From contig CABUDI010000009.1 in the NCBI GenBank assembly GCA_902490305.1, forward strand, positions 1-64,000: a stretch of 64,000 nt of DNA. Reading direction: 5' to 3'. Source of the DNA: an uncultured Collinsella sp. Its GTDB lineage: Bacteria; Actinomycetota; Coriobacteriia; Coriobacteriales; Coriobacteriaceae. The notes under the pieces are model-generated. The model searched no databases, was not told the origin of the DNA, and saw only the letters and a list, made by a program, of their open reading frames with translations. Numbering within the stretch: the stretch's first letter is position 1; every line of letters begins with the position of its first letter. This document shows, in pieces, positions 35,479 through 43,572 of the stretch. Position numbers and translations under genes: made by a program.

Positions 35479-35639
35479 GCAGGTTGAGGACGGACAGCGA
35501 AAACGTTCCTAAGCGAGCAAGGTGGCGTGAAAGAGGAGGGCATAGGCCTTGTGGCCATGCCCGACGATTGAACGCCAGATTGCCGCTTAGGGACGTTTGC
35601 AGCGTCGAGTGGTTACGGCGTTTGGTAAAACGCCGTAAC
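35479..35639 (+). ncRNA. structured repeated RNA-like element, copy 3
   Basis: 161 nt. Long stem: AAACGTTCCTAAGCG 35501-35515 with CGCTTAGGGACGTTT 35584-35598, one U-G pair on the + strand. Inner stem TGGCGT with ACGCCA, where copies 1 and 2 have TGACGT with ACGTCA. Variable hairpin GGGCAT-AGGCC-TTGT-GGCC-ATGCCC. 3' hairpin identical to copy 2. Unlike the other copies it ends upstream of a co-directional promoter (MarR operon) rather than at a stop codon. Confidence 0.72.
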
Positions 35640-35656
35640 CAAATAAGTTTGGTACC

Positions 35657-35685
35657 TTGACATTCTTGTGTGGCACTCCTAGATT
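35657..35685 (+). promoter_or_regulatory. promoter of the marR-ABC exporter operon
   Basis: A consensus -35 TTGACA (35657-35662), 17-nt spacer and -10 TAGATT (35680-35685), the best sigma-70-type promoter in the window. Confidence 0.8.
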
Positions 35686-35719
35686 AGTTAGGCACAAAAC
35701 AATTCCACTACCTAACTAA
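35684..35719. promoter_or_regulatory. candidate MarR operator
   Basis: Perfect inverted arms TTAGTTAGG (35684-35692) and CCTAACTAA (35711-35719) with an 18-bp spacer, overlapping the -10 element and transcription start. The arms could be two half sites or a leader hairpin. Autoregulation by the adjacent MarR protein is inferred. Confidence 0.6.
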
Positions 35720-35740
35720 AGAAAGGAGCGATACGAATTC

Positions 35741-36247
35741 ATGTGCGATGAACCCCTTAACCTTCGCCCGCATGAGCCCGGCGGCGATCCTTCGGAGCCG
35801 GCAGACGTGCCCGAAGCAGTTAACGGCGAAGACAAGCTCGCCAAGCGCATCCTGAGCGGCCTAGGCTTTTGCGGCCACTACATGCACTTTCATGGCGGAG
35901 GCGTGTCCGGTAAGGCGCCCATCGTCTGCCTGCTCGCCAAGCAGCCCACCGGCGAGCTATCCCAACAGGAACTCGGCATGCACTTCGACCTCAAGCCGGG
36001 GTCCCTTTCCGAGATCCTATCCAAGCTCGAAATGGGCGGCATCATCGAACGCAGTCGCAATCCCAAAGACCGCCGGCAACTCACCATACGCCTAACCGAA
36101 GCGGGATGGGAAAAGGCCCGCGTTGAGCAGGCCGCCCGTATCCGCTTTAGGGAACAGGCCTTTAGCGCGCTCACCCACGACGAGCGCGAACAGCTCGCCG
36201 AGATGCTCGAGAAAATCCGCGTAACCTGGGAGGAACTGGATGATTAA
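35741..36247 (+). CDS. MarR family transcriptional regulator
   Basis: A winged-helix repressor of 168 aa: helix-turn-helix LSQQELGMHFDLKPGSLSEI and wing NPKDRRQLTIRLTEAG with the DRR motif of MarR proteins. The Pro/Glu-rich first about 30 residues are extra. It heads an operon with two ABC exporter genes, overlapping the first by 8 nt, so it most likely controls efflux in response to a transported compound. A dyad spans its promoter. Confidence 0.9.
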   Translation: MCDEPLNLRPHEPGGDPSEPADVPEAVNGEDKLAKRILSGLGFCGHYMHFHGGGVSGKAPIVCLLAKQPTGELSQQELGMHFDLKPGSLSEILSKLEMGGIIERSRNPKDRRQLTIRLTEAGWEKARVEQAARIRFREQAFSALTHDEREQLAEMLEKIRVTWEELDD

Positions 36248-38063
36248 AACCCTTATGGGCAGCATCCGCGATTACATGAAGGTCACGATCGCCACGCCGC
36301 TGCTGGTGCTTGGCGAGGTAATCTGCCAGATGATGATCCCGTTTATCACCGCCGACATGATCGACGCCATCAAGGACGGCACCGCCGTTACCGAGATGCT
36401 GCCCACCGCCGGCCTTCTCGTACTCATCGCGCTGACGTCACTCGCCTTTGGCGCCGCCGCGGGCATCACCTGCAGCCATGCCAGCTGCGGCTTTGCCAAG
36501 AACCTGCGTCGCGACCTGTTCTACAAGATCCAGACGTTCAGCTTCGCCAACATCGACGAGTTCTCGAGTTCCTCGCTCGTCACGCGCCTCACCACCGACA
36601 TCAACAACGTGCAGCAGGCCTTTATGATGCTCATCCGCATCGCCGTGCGCTCGCCGCTGGTGCTGGTCTTTGCCTTTACCATGGCATACGCCATGGGCGG
36701 CAGCGTCGCCATGGTCTACCTGGTCATCATTCCGCTGCTGGGCTTTGGCCTGTTCTTTATCATCTATAAGGTGCGCCCGATCTTTGCCCGCGTGTTCCGC
36801 AAGTACGACGCGCTCAACGAATCCGTTGAGGAAAACGTCACCGGCATGCGCGTGGTCAAGAGCTACGTGCGCCAGGACTACGAGAAGGAGAAGTTCGCCA
36901 CCGCCGCGCGCGACGTCCAGATGGACTTCACCCGCGCCGAGAAGCTGCTCGCCTTCAACAACCCCATGATGAACATCTGCGTCAACGGCGCGTTCGTCGT
37001 CATCATCTACCTGGGTTCCAAGCTCATCATCACGAGCCAGGGCACTCTGTTCGACGTGGGCCAGCTCTCCTCCATCTTTACCTACGGCTTCCAGATTCTT
37101 ATGAGCCTAATGCAGCTGTCGATGATCTTTGTCATGGTAACCATGGCAGACGAGTCGGCGCACCGCATTACCGAGGTGCTGGCCGCCGAGCCCACGATCG
37201 CCAACCCGACCGAGCCCGTGCACGAGGTTGCCGACGGCTCCATCGACTTCGATCACGTGAGCTTTAAGTATTCCGAGCATGCCCGCCGCCAGGCGCTCGA
37301 CGATATCGACCTGCATATTAAGAGCGGCGAGACCATCGGCATTATCGGTGGCACCGGCTCGGCCAAGTCGACGCTCGTGAACCTGATCGCCCGCCTGTAC
37401 GATGTCACCGAGGGCACCGTGCGCGTCGGCGGCGTGGACGTGCGCGACTACGACCTGGACGCGCTGCGCCACCAGGTAGCCATGGTCCTGCAGAAAAACG
37501 TGCTGTTTAGCGGCACCATCGCCGAGAACCTGCGCTGGGGCGACCCGAACGCCACCGACGAGGAAGTCCGCGAGGCAGCGCATCTGGCCTGCGCCGACGA
37601 GTTTGTCGACGGCTTCCCCAAGGGCTACGACACCTGGATCGAGCAGGGCGGCTCCAACGTTTCCGGTGGCCAGAAGCAGCGCCTGTGCATCGCGCGTGCC
37701 CTGCTGCGTCGCCCCAAGATCTTGATCCTGGACGACTCCACGAGCGCCGTCGACACCAAGACCGACGCCAAGATCCGCGAGGGCCTGGCGAGCTACCTGC
37801 CCAACACGACCAAGCTCATCATCGCCCAGCGCATCAGCTCCGTGCAGGACGCCGACCGCATCATCGTCATGGAGGGCGGCCGCATCAAGGACATCGGCAA
37901 CCACGATGAGCTGCTCAAGACGAGCGAGATCTACCGCGAGACCTTTACCTCGCAAAATAAGATGAGTGCCGAAGGCGAGGACGCGGGCGAGACCGCCGCA
38001 GCCGACACCGAGGCATCCGCACCGCAAGCTCAGACCCAGGAAGGAGGCGAGGCACATGAGTAA
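36240..38063 (+). CDS. ABC exporter, half-transporter with degenerate nucleotide site
   Basis: A type IV (ABCB-like) half-transporter: six membrane helices (residues 1-320), then an ATPase domain. Walker A reads GGTGSAKST, with Ala where Gly is usual before Lys; the signature is VSGGQKQR; Walker B ends ILILDDS, with Asp replacing the catalytic Glu. The C-terminal tail is Ala/Glu-rich. Such Asp substitution marks the non-hydrolysing site of heterodimeric exporters (BmrC, TM287). Its ATG overlaps marR and its end overlaps the partner gene. 607 aa. Substrate unknown; drug or lipid export is likely. Confidence 0.92.
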   Translation: MIKTLMGSIRDYMKVTIATPLLVLGEVICQMMIPFITADMIDAIKDGTAVTEMLPTAGLLVLIALTSLAFGAAAGITCSHASCGFAKNLRRDLFYKIQTFSFANIDEFSSSSLVTRLTTDINNVQQAFMMLIRIAVRSPLVLVFAFTMAYAMGGSVAMVYLVIIPLLGFGLFFIIYKVRPIFARVFRKYDALNESVEENVTGMRVVKSYVRQDYEKEKFATAARDVQMDFTRAEKLLAFNNPMMNICVNGAFVVIIYLGSKLIITSQGTLFDVGQLSSIFTYGFQILMSLMQLSMIFVMVTMADESAHRITEVLAAEPTIANPTEPVHEVADGSIDFDHVSFKYSEHARRQALDDIDLHIKSGETIGIIGGTGSAKSTLVNLIARLYDVTEGTVRVGGVDVRDYDLDALRHQVAMVLQKNVLFSGTIAENLRWGDPNATDEEVREAAHLACADEFVDGFPKGYDTWIEQGGSNVSGGQKQRLCIARALLRRPKILILDDSTSAVDTKTDAKIREGLASYLPNTTKLIIAQRISSVQDADRIIVMEGGRIKDIGNHDELLKTSEIYRETFTSQNKMSAEGEDAGETAAADTEASAPQAQTQEGGEAHE

Positions 38064-39975
38064 GGCCGCTACCGCCGAGCGCGCGTGCAACCGCAAGGGC
38101 GGCACCATGACGCGCCTGATCAAGATGCTCTTTGGCTTCTACCCGGTGCTTTTGCCCCTCGTCGTCGCCGGCGTTGTGCTCTGCGCCATCATCAACTCCA
38201 TCGGCGCGACGTTTCTCCAGAGCGCGCTGCAGGTCATTAGCGAATCGTGGCAGTCGGGCGACTGGACGGCCGCGCAGCCCAAGATTCTGAAGCTCGTGAC
38301 CACCCTCGGCTGCATCTATGCCGTGGGCATCGCCTCCTCGCTCTTCTGGAACCGCGCCATGGCCGTCATCACGCAGGGCTCGCTCGAGAAGCTGCGCGAA
38401 AAGATGTTCAACCGCATGCAGGACCTGCCGATTCGCTACTTCGACACGCACCAGCGCGGCGACATCATGAGCCACTACACCAACGACATCGACACGCTGC
38501 GTCAGATGATCAGCCAGTCGCTGCCCAACCTGCTCATGACGATCATCGTCATCGTCACCGTGTTCTTCATCATGCTGTATTACAGCGTGTGGATGTGCCT
38601 GGTCATCATTGCCGGCGTCGCCTTTATGACCTTTATGACCAAGCTGCTCGGCTCCAACTCCGCGCGCTTCTTTATCGCGCAGCAGACCGAGCTCGGCGTG
38701 GTCGAGGGCCATATCGAGGAAGTCATGAACGGCCAGAAAGTCGTCAAGGCGTTCTGTCACGAGTCCGCTGCCGAGGCCGATTTTGACGAGCGCAACGAGA
38801 AGCTCTTCGAGGTCTCGCAGAAGGCCAACATGTACGCCAACATCCTCATGCCGATCCTCGGGAACCTGGGCGACTTGCTCTACGTGCTGGTCGCGCTGAC
38901 CGGCGGCATCTTCCTGGCGCTGGGCGTGCCCAACCTGAGCCTCTCGGGCATGGCGCTCTCCATCGCCGTCGTGGTGCCGTTCCTCAACATGACCAAGCAG
39001 TTCTGCGGCCAGATCGGCCAGATCTCGCAGCAGATCAACGCCGTGGTCATGGGCCTTGCCGGCGCCGAGCGCATCTTTGAGCTGCTCGACGAGGAGCCCG
39101 AAGCCGACGAGGGCTACGTGACGCTCGTCAACGCACAGGTGAACCCCGAGACCTGGCAGCTCGAGGAAGCCGACCACCGCACCGGCATGTGGGCATGGAA
39201 GCACCCGCACCGCGCGACCGGCGAGATCGAGTACGTGCCGCTGCGTGGTGACCTGGTCATGGATAACGTGGACTTTGGCTACACGCCCGACCACGAGGTG
39301 CTGCACGGCGTGTCTGTGTACGCCAAGCCGGGCCAGAAGGTCGCGTTTGTCGGTGCCACCGGTGCCGGTAAGACGACCATCACCAACCTCATCAACCGCT
39401 TCTACGACATTGCCGACGGCAAGATCCGCTACGACGGCATCAACGTCAACAAGATTCGCAAGTCCGACCTGCGTCGCTCGCTGGGCGTGGTGCTGCAGGA
39501 CGTGAACCTGTTCACCGGCACCGTGATGGACAACATCCGCTACGGCAACCTGGACGCCACCGACGAGGAGTGCATCAAGGCGGCCAAGCTCGCGGGAGCG
39601 GACGACTTTATCACCCGCCTGCCCGACGGCTACGACACCATGCTCACCGGCAACGGCGCGCAGCTGTCGCAGGGCCAGCGCCAGCTGATCTCGATCGCGC
39701 GCGCCGCCGTCGCCGATCCGCCGGCGATGATTCTGGACGAGGCCACGAGCTCCATCGACTCCCGCACCGAGGCAATCGTGCAGGCGGGCATGGACAAGCT
39801 CATGGAGGGCCGCACGACGTTTGTCATCGCACACCGCCTGAGCACCGTGCGCAACTCCGACGCGATCATCTGCCTGGACCACGGCCGCATCATCGAGCGC
39901 GGCAACCACGACGAGCTGATCGCCAAGCGCGGCTACTACTATCAGCTCTATACCGGAGCGTTTGAGCTGGAGTAG
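38056..39975 (+). CDS. ABC exporter, catalytically competent partner half-transporter
   Basis: The second half of the heterodimer, 639 aa with six membrane helices followed by an ATPase domain. Walker A GATGAGKTT is canonical; Walker B AMILDEATS keeps the catalytic Glu; its signature is LSQGQRQ instead of LSGGQ. A roughly 40-residue insertion (NPETWQLEEADHRTGMW) lies between the membrane part and the ATPase, like the linker extension in BmrD/TM288-type partners. The ATG at 38056 has GGAGGCGAGG upstream and overlaps the preceding stop codon. With its partner it forms one consensus and one degenerate ATP site. Confidence 0.92.
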   Translation: MSKAATAERACNRKGGTMTRLIKMLFGFYPVLLPLVVAGVVLCAIINSIGATFLQSALQVISESWQSGDWTAAQPKILKLVTTLGCIYAVGIASSLFWNRAMAVITQGSLEKLREKMFNRMQDLPIRYFDTHQRGDIMSHYTNDIDTLRQMISQSLPNLLMTIIVIVTVFFIMLYYSVWMCLVIIAGVAFMTFMTKLLGSNSARFFIAQQTELGVVEGHIEEVMNGQKVVKAFCHESAAEADFDERNEKLFEVSQKANMYANILMPILGNLGDLLYVLVALTGGIFLALGVPNLSLSGMALSIAVVVPFLNMTKQFCGQIGQISQQINAVVMGLAGAERIFELLDEEPEADEGYVTLVNAQVNPETWQLEEADHRTGMWAWKHPHRATGEIEYVPLRGDLVMDNVDFGYTPDHEVLHGVSVYAKPGQKVAFVGATGAGKTTITNLINRFYDIADGKIRYDGINVNKIRKSDLRRSLGVVLQDVNLFTGTVMDNIRYGNLDATDEECIKAAKLAGADDFITRLPDGYDTMLTGNGAQLSQGQRQLISIARAAVADPPAMILDEATSSIDSRTEAIVQAGMDKLMEGRTTFVIAHRLSTVRNSDAIICLDHGRIIERGNHDELIAKRGYYYQLYTGAFELE

Positions 39976-39989
39976 GACCGGTTACTGAC

Positions 39990-40098
39990 GGAGGGCGCCC
40001 CGGGGGCGGCGGGGTAATTCCTCCGTGCTCAAACATTCTCGCTTCGCTGCGAAACTGCGCGCGGAGGAAATACCCCGCCCGCCCCCGGGGCGCCCTCC
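39990..40098. repeat. large GC-rich inverted repeat
   Basis: 39990-40025 and 40062-40098 pair over about 35 bp with two small bulges (GGAGGGCGCCCCGGGGGCGG against its complement). The 36-bp loop itself can fold (CTCGCTTCGCTGCGAAA). It starts 15 nt after the exporter stop. No T-run follows; a normal terminator comes 43 nt later. Confidence 0.8.
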
Positions 40099-40140
40099 TG
40101 CGCGCGATCAGCCCGTCATTTAAAACGGAATAAAAGTTTG

Positions 40141-40175
40141 CGAGGCCCTGGCCGTTTGGCCAGGGCCTCGTTTTG
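40141..40175 (+). terminator. intrinsic terminator of the exporter operon
   Basis: CGAGGCCCTGGCC pairs perfectly with GGCCAGGGCCTCG around GTTT and is followed by TTTT. It lies 11 nt from the stop of the converging LysR gene and may serve both. Confidence 0.88.
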
Positions 40176-40185
40176 TAAGGATGAA

Positions 40186-41064
40186 CTAGTTGAGGAGTTG
40201 GGCCATGGCGTTGACGAATTTTTGTACTTGGAGGGTTGGCTCGAGCGGATAGTGCAAAAAGACCGGCACTTCGCGGCCGCAGAGGAACGGCACGCCCACA
40301 AAGGCCGGGTGCACGCCCGACCATGCGCCGCAGGTGAGCACCGCGTCGCCCTTTTCCTCGGCTTCGTTAAAGAGCGCAAAGTCGAAGCTATCCACATCGA
40401 TCACGTCCACGCCGCCGTCGGCCAAAAGGTCGATGCGCAGGCTGTCCATGGCGTCGTTGCCGTGGCGCAGTACGCGCAGGCGCATGCCCTCCAGGTCGGC
40501 AACCGTGATGCGCGTCTTGCGCGCCAGCGGGCTCGTGCGCGGCACGTCGATATAAAACGGCACGTTGACAATGCGGAGCTTTTGGCAGGCATCGCCCCAG
40601 CGCGGGGTCGAAAAACTCGACTGCACCACATCTACTTCGCGACCAAGGCTGCGCATGACGGATTCGCGCTCGTCATAGAGGTCGCTCACCGGCACGATCT
40701 CAAAGCGCAACGACGGTTCCAGATCGTGGATGCCCGACCACATCGACAGCGTTTGACGCCCCGGGCACATCATCGACACGCCCAGGCGCACGGCACCGCC
40801 ATCGCCCGCCGCGCGTCGGGCACGGCGCAGCGCGTCCTCGGATTGCCGCATGATTGAGCGTGCGTCGTCCACCAGCAGAGCACCCGCCGGCGTCACCTTG
40901 ACGCCTGAGTGCGAACGTTCGAACAGTGTGATGCCGAACTCGGCCTCGAAGCCCGACACCTGCTTGACGAGCGCCGGAGTCGACACGCGCAATTTTGCCG
41001 CCGCACGCGAGAAGCTTCCCAGCTCCGCGGCGGCCGATATGGCCTCAAGTCGTCGATCGTACAC
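40186..41064 (-). CDS. LysR family transcriptional regulator
   Basis: A 292-aa LysR protein with an N-terminal winged helix (ELGSFSRAAAKLRVSTPALV) and a two-lobed effector domain. It is transcribed away from an SDR-MFS-oxidoreductase cluster, the classic arrangement for a regulator of that operon. The effector domain keeps PVSDLYDERESV in the cleft region but is otherwise divergent. The intergenic region holds repeats fitting LysR binding. Inducer unknown, probably a pathway intermediate. Confidence 0.9.
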   Translation of the reverse strand: MYDRRLEAISAAAELGSFSRAAAKLRVSTPALVKQVSGFEAEFGITLFERSHSGVKVTPAGALLVDDARSIMRQSEDALRRARRAAGDGGAVRLGVSMMCPGRQTLSMWSGIHDLEPSLRFEIVPVSDLYDERESVMRSLGREVDVVQSSFSTPRWGDACQKLRIVNVPFYIDVPRTSPLARKTRITVADLEGMRLRVLRHGNDAMDSLRIDLLADGGVDVIDVDSFDFALFNEAEEKGDAVLTCGAWSGVHPAFVGVPFLCGREVPVFLHYPLEPTLQVQKFVNAMAQLLN

Positions 41065-41298
41065 GTCAATCTCCTGTTTTCACGTCCGTGGCCACATGGT
41101 GCCACAGAGGGGTTGTTTTCGCAGGTCACGCGCTCAATTGAGCATAGACTGCATCGCACAGTGTAAACCTACGGTTAACGCCATTCTAACAATTATGCAA
41201 TTCACCTGCGCAAATGCAAAGCATACGATAACCTGCGAAAACCACGTGGGTCGATTAATGGGAGCGACCCACAGGGAGGCACAAGAAGGGAAGTTCCT
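41065..41298. promoter_or_regulatory. divergent control region of LysR and SDR cluster
   Basis: A perfect 12-bp inverted repeat, GTTTTCGCAGGT (41115-41126) and ACCTGCGAAAAC (41231-41242), is separated by 104 bp. ACCTGCG occurs again near 41206. A 12-bp palindrome GCTCAATTGAGC lies at 41132-41143. A hairpin (GTGGGTCG/CGACCCAC, 41246-41272) sits just before the SDR ribosome site. Confidence 0.6.
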
Positions 41299-42180
41299 AT
41301 GAGCAACTGGCTTAAGCTCGAGGGCGATGTCTGCGCCGTGACCGGCGCGCTCGGCGGTATGGGCGCCGAGATCTGCCGCGAGTTCGCCCGCAATGGCGCC
41401 AACGTCGTCATGCTCGACCTGGACGAGGAGAAGGTCAAGGCCGCTGCCGCCGACCTCGCTGCCGAGTTTGGCATCCACGCCGAGGGCTACAAGATGAACG
41501 CCACCGACGAGGCCGAGGTTCAGGCCGCCGTCGACGCCACCATCGCCAACTTCGGCCGCGTCGACGTCCTCGTCAACACCGCCGGCATCCTGCGCTTCGC
41601 CGCCATGGAGGACCTGCCGCTGAGCGACTGGGAGCAGGTGCTCAACGTCAACCTCACCGGCTACTTCATCACCTCGCAGCGCTTTGGTCGCGAGATGATC
41701 AAGGCCGGCCAGGGCCGCCTGGTGCACATCTCCACCGTCGCCAGCCACTCCCCCGAGACGTTCTCGGGCGTGTACAGCTCCACCAAGGCCGGCGTCAACA
41801 TGATGTCCAAGATGCTCGCCGCCGAGTGGGGCCCGTACGGCGTGCGCTCCAACTGCGTTGAGCCCTGCTTCGTCAAGACCCCCATGTCGGCCAACTTCTA
41901 CGCCGACCCCGAGGTCGAGAAGAGCCGCAGCCGTCTGATCGCCACGCGCCGCATCGGCGAGGTCAGCGATATCGCCAACGCCGTCATGTTCCTGGCGTCC
42001 AAGCGCTCGGACTTTACCACCGGCGACGCCATCAAGGTCGACGGCGGCTTCTCCAACATGATGGGCGACCTCACCGCCAAGCCCGGCGGCCGTCGCGCCT
42101 ATGCCGACAACTACCTTAAGAACAAGGGTGTCGAGCTCTGGTCCGATGGATCCGGCGTCGCTAAGCCGACCGACCAGTAA
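41299..42180 (+). CDS. short-chain dehydrogenase/reductase
   Basis: A classical SDR, 293 aa. The cofactor motif is TGALGGMG, with Asp39-type acidic residue after strand 2 (VVMLDLD) pointing to NAD(H) preference. NTAG, Ser in ISTVASHS and YSSTK complete the catalytic set. A C-terminal extension of about 30 residues (KPGGRRAYADNYLKNKG) is longer than usual. It heads a cluster with an OFA-type MFS carrier and a Gfo/Idh oxidoreductase, opposite a LysR regulator, suggesting oxidation of an imported polyol or hydroxy acid. Substrate not known. Confidence 0.88.
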   Translation: MSNWLKLEGDVCAVTGALGGMGAEICREFARNGANVVMLDLDEEKVKAAAADLAAEFGIHAEGYKMNATDEAEVQAAVDATIANFGRVDVLVNTAGILRFAAMEDLPLSDWEQVLNVNLTGYFITSQRFGREMIKAGQGRLVHISTVASHSPETFSGVYSSTKAGVNMMSKMLAAEWGPYGVRSNCVEPCFVKTPMSANFYADPEVEKSRSRLIATRRIGEVSDIANAVMFLASKRSDFTTGDAIKVDGGFSNMMGDLTAKPGGRRAYADNYLKNKGVELWSDGSGVAKPTDQ

Positions 42181-42246
42181 ACCAACCCGGTAGAGAGAGG
42201 CGCGGGACAAGTCCCTCCCCTCCCCGCATCGATTAGAAAGAGTCCA

Positions 42247-43503
42247 ATGGCTTCCACCAACTCCAACAAGGGTCGCGCCGTCGTGCTTTCCGCCGCGTGC
42301 GTCACCATGTTCTTCATCAGCTCCATCGCGCTGTATTCCGTCGTGAGCAAGAACCTGCTCGCCGTCTATCCCGAGTGGTCCAGCGCCCTCACCTGGGCCT
42401 TCCCCGTCTTCCAGACCATCATGGCCGTGACGGGCATCTTCGCCGGCCGCATCTCCGATAAGATCGGCCCCCGCAACGTCGTGATCGCCGCCGCCGTGTG
42501 CTACGGCGTGGGCTGGTTCATGTCCGGCACCGTCACCGAGCCGTGGCAGTTCTACCTGTGGTTCTCGCTCGTCGCCGCCGTCGGCAACGGCCTGGGCTAC
42601 AACCCCGCCCTCACCACGGGTCAGAAGTGGTTCATCGACAAGAAGGGTCTCGCCTCCGGCATCACCCTGGCCGCCTCGACCGCCGGCCCCGCCGTGCTGT
42701 CCCCGGTGCTCGCCTCGCTGCTCATCCCGAGCCTTGGCATCTTTGGCGCCCTTAAGGCGCTCGGCGTCATCTTCTTTGTGATGATCGCCGCCTCCGCCCT
42801 GTTCCTGAAGGCCCCCGAGGCCGGTTGGCTGCCCGAGGGCTTCGAGGCCCCCAAGGGCGGCGCCCACGCCGGCACCTTCGGCGACCTCACCCCGGGCGAG
42901 ATGGTCAAGACCCCGCGCTTCTGGGTTCTCATCATCACCTTCGCCTTTGCCGCCACCGCCGGCACGCTGCTCGTCGGCAAGGTTGCCTCCATCGCCGCCG
43001 TCCAGCTCTTCGCCGACCCCACGAGCGCCGCTGCCGTCGCTCTCGGCGGTGTGGTCGTCTCCGTCAACACCTGCGCCAACCTGGTCGGCCGTCTGTCCTT
43101 TGGCCAGATCATCGACAAGCTCGGCGCCTACAAGTCGCTGCTCATCAGCCTTGTCGTCACCATCGTCGCGCTCGTCATCATGTCGATGAGCTTTACGCAG
43201 AGCATGTTCTTTGTGGCGCTCGCCCTGCTCGGCTTTAGCTTTGGCGCCCTGCTCGTCATCTACCCGCCGCTCACCGGTGGCGCCTTCGGCACCAGCAACA
43301 TCGGCGTCAACTACGGCATCATGTTCCTAGGCTATGCCGCTTCCACCTGGATCAGCCAGCCCATCACCGCCGTGCTGTATCACGCCGAGGCCGGCAGCGC
43401 CGCCTACCAGCAGTCCTTCTACGGCGCCATCGTGATCGCCGCCATCGCCGTCGTGCTCACCGTCTACATGATGGTCTCCGACAGCAAGAAGAAGTCCGCT
43501 TAG
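42247..43503 (+). CDS. OFA/oxalate-formate-antiporter-type MFS transporter
   Basis: A 12-helix MFS protein, 418 aa, of the OFA-like branch: SALTWAFPVFQTIMAVTGIF, the motif-A-like loop FAGRISDKIGPRNV and NGLGYNPALTTGQKWF are typical. OFA proteins carry small carboxylates. AAAGAG precedes the ATG. Located between an SDR and a Gfo/Idh gene, so it likely imports the substrate or exports the product of those enzymes. Confidence 0.86.
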   Translation: MASTNSNKGRAVVLSAACVTMFFISSIALYSVVSKNLLAVYPEWSSALTWAFPVFQTIMAVTGIFAGRISDKIGPRNVVIAAAVCYGVGWFMSGTVTEPWQFYLWFSLVAAVGNGLGYNPALTTGQKWFIDKKGLASGITLAASTAGPAVLSPVLASLLIPSLGIFGALKALGVIFFVMIAASALFLKAPEAGWLPEGFEAPKGGAHAGTFGDLTPGEMVKTPRFWVLIITFAFAATAGTLLVGKVASIAAVQLFADPTSAAAVALGGVVVSVNTCANLVGRLSFGQIIDKLGAYKSLLISLVVTIVALVIMSMSFTQSMFFVALALLGFSFGALLVIYPPLTGGAFGTSNIGVNYGIMFLGYAASTWISQPITAVLYHAEAGSAAYQQSFYGAIVIAAIAVVLTVYMMVSDSKKKSA

Positions 43504-43512
43504 CAATTGCCG

Positions 43513-43543
43513 ATGTGACAAAGTGACTGTCCCTTTGTCACAT
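43513..43543. repeat. TGTGACAAAG-type palindrome
   Basis: ATGTGACAAAG pairs with CTTTGTCACAT around TGACTGTCC. It starts 9 nt after the MFS stop codon and lies inside the presumed catabolic operon. Confidence 0.75.
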
Positions 43544-43572
43544 TCCATCGCCACCAGTATTAAGGAGTCGAA

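Noticed and set aside
37945..39909. Very long open frame antisense to the second ABC exporter gene, and similar long antisense frames over atpA and the SDR-MFS genes
   Set aside because: High GC at third positions suppresses stops in the antisense frame. The sense frames carry complete family motifs, while the antisense translations are low-complexity Val/Asp/Gly/His-rich.
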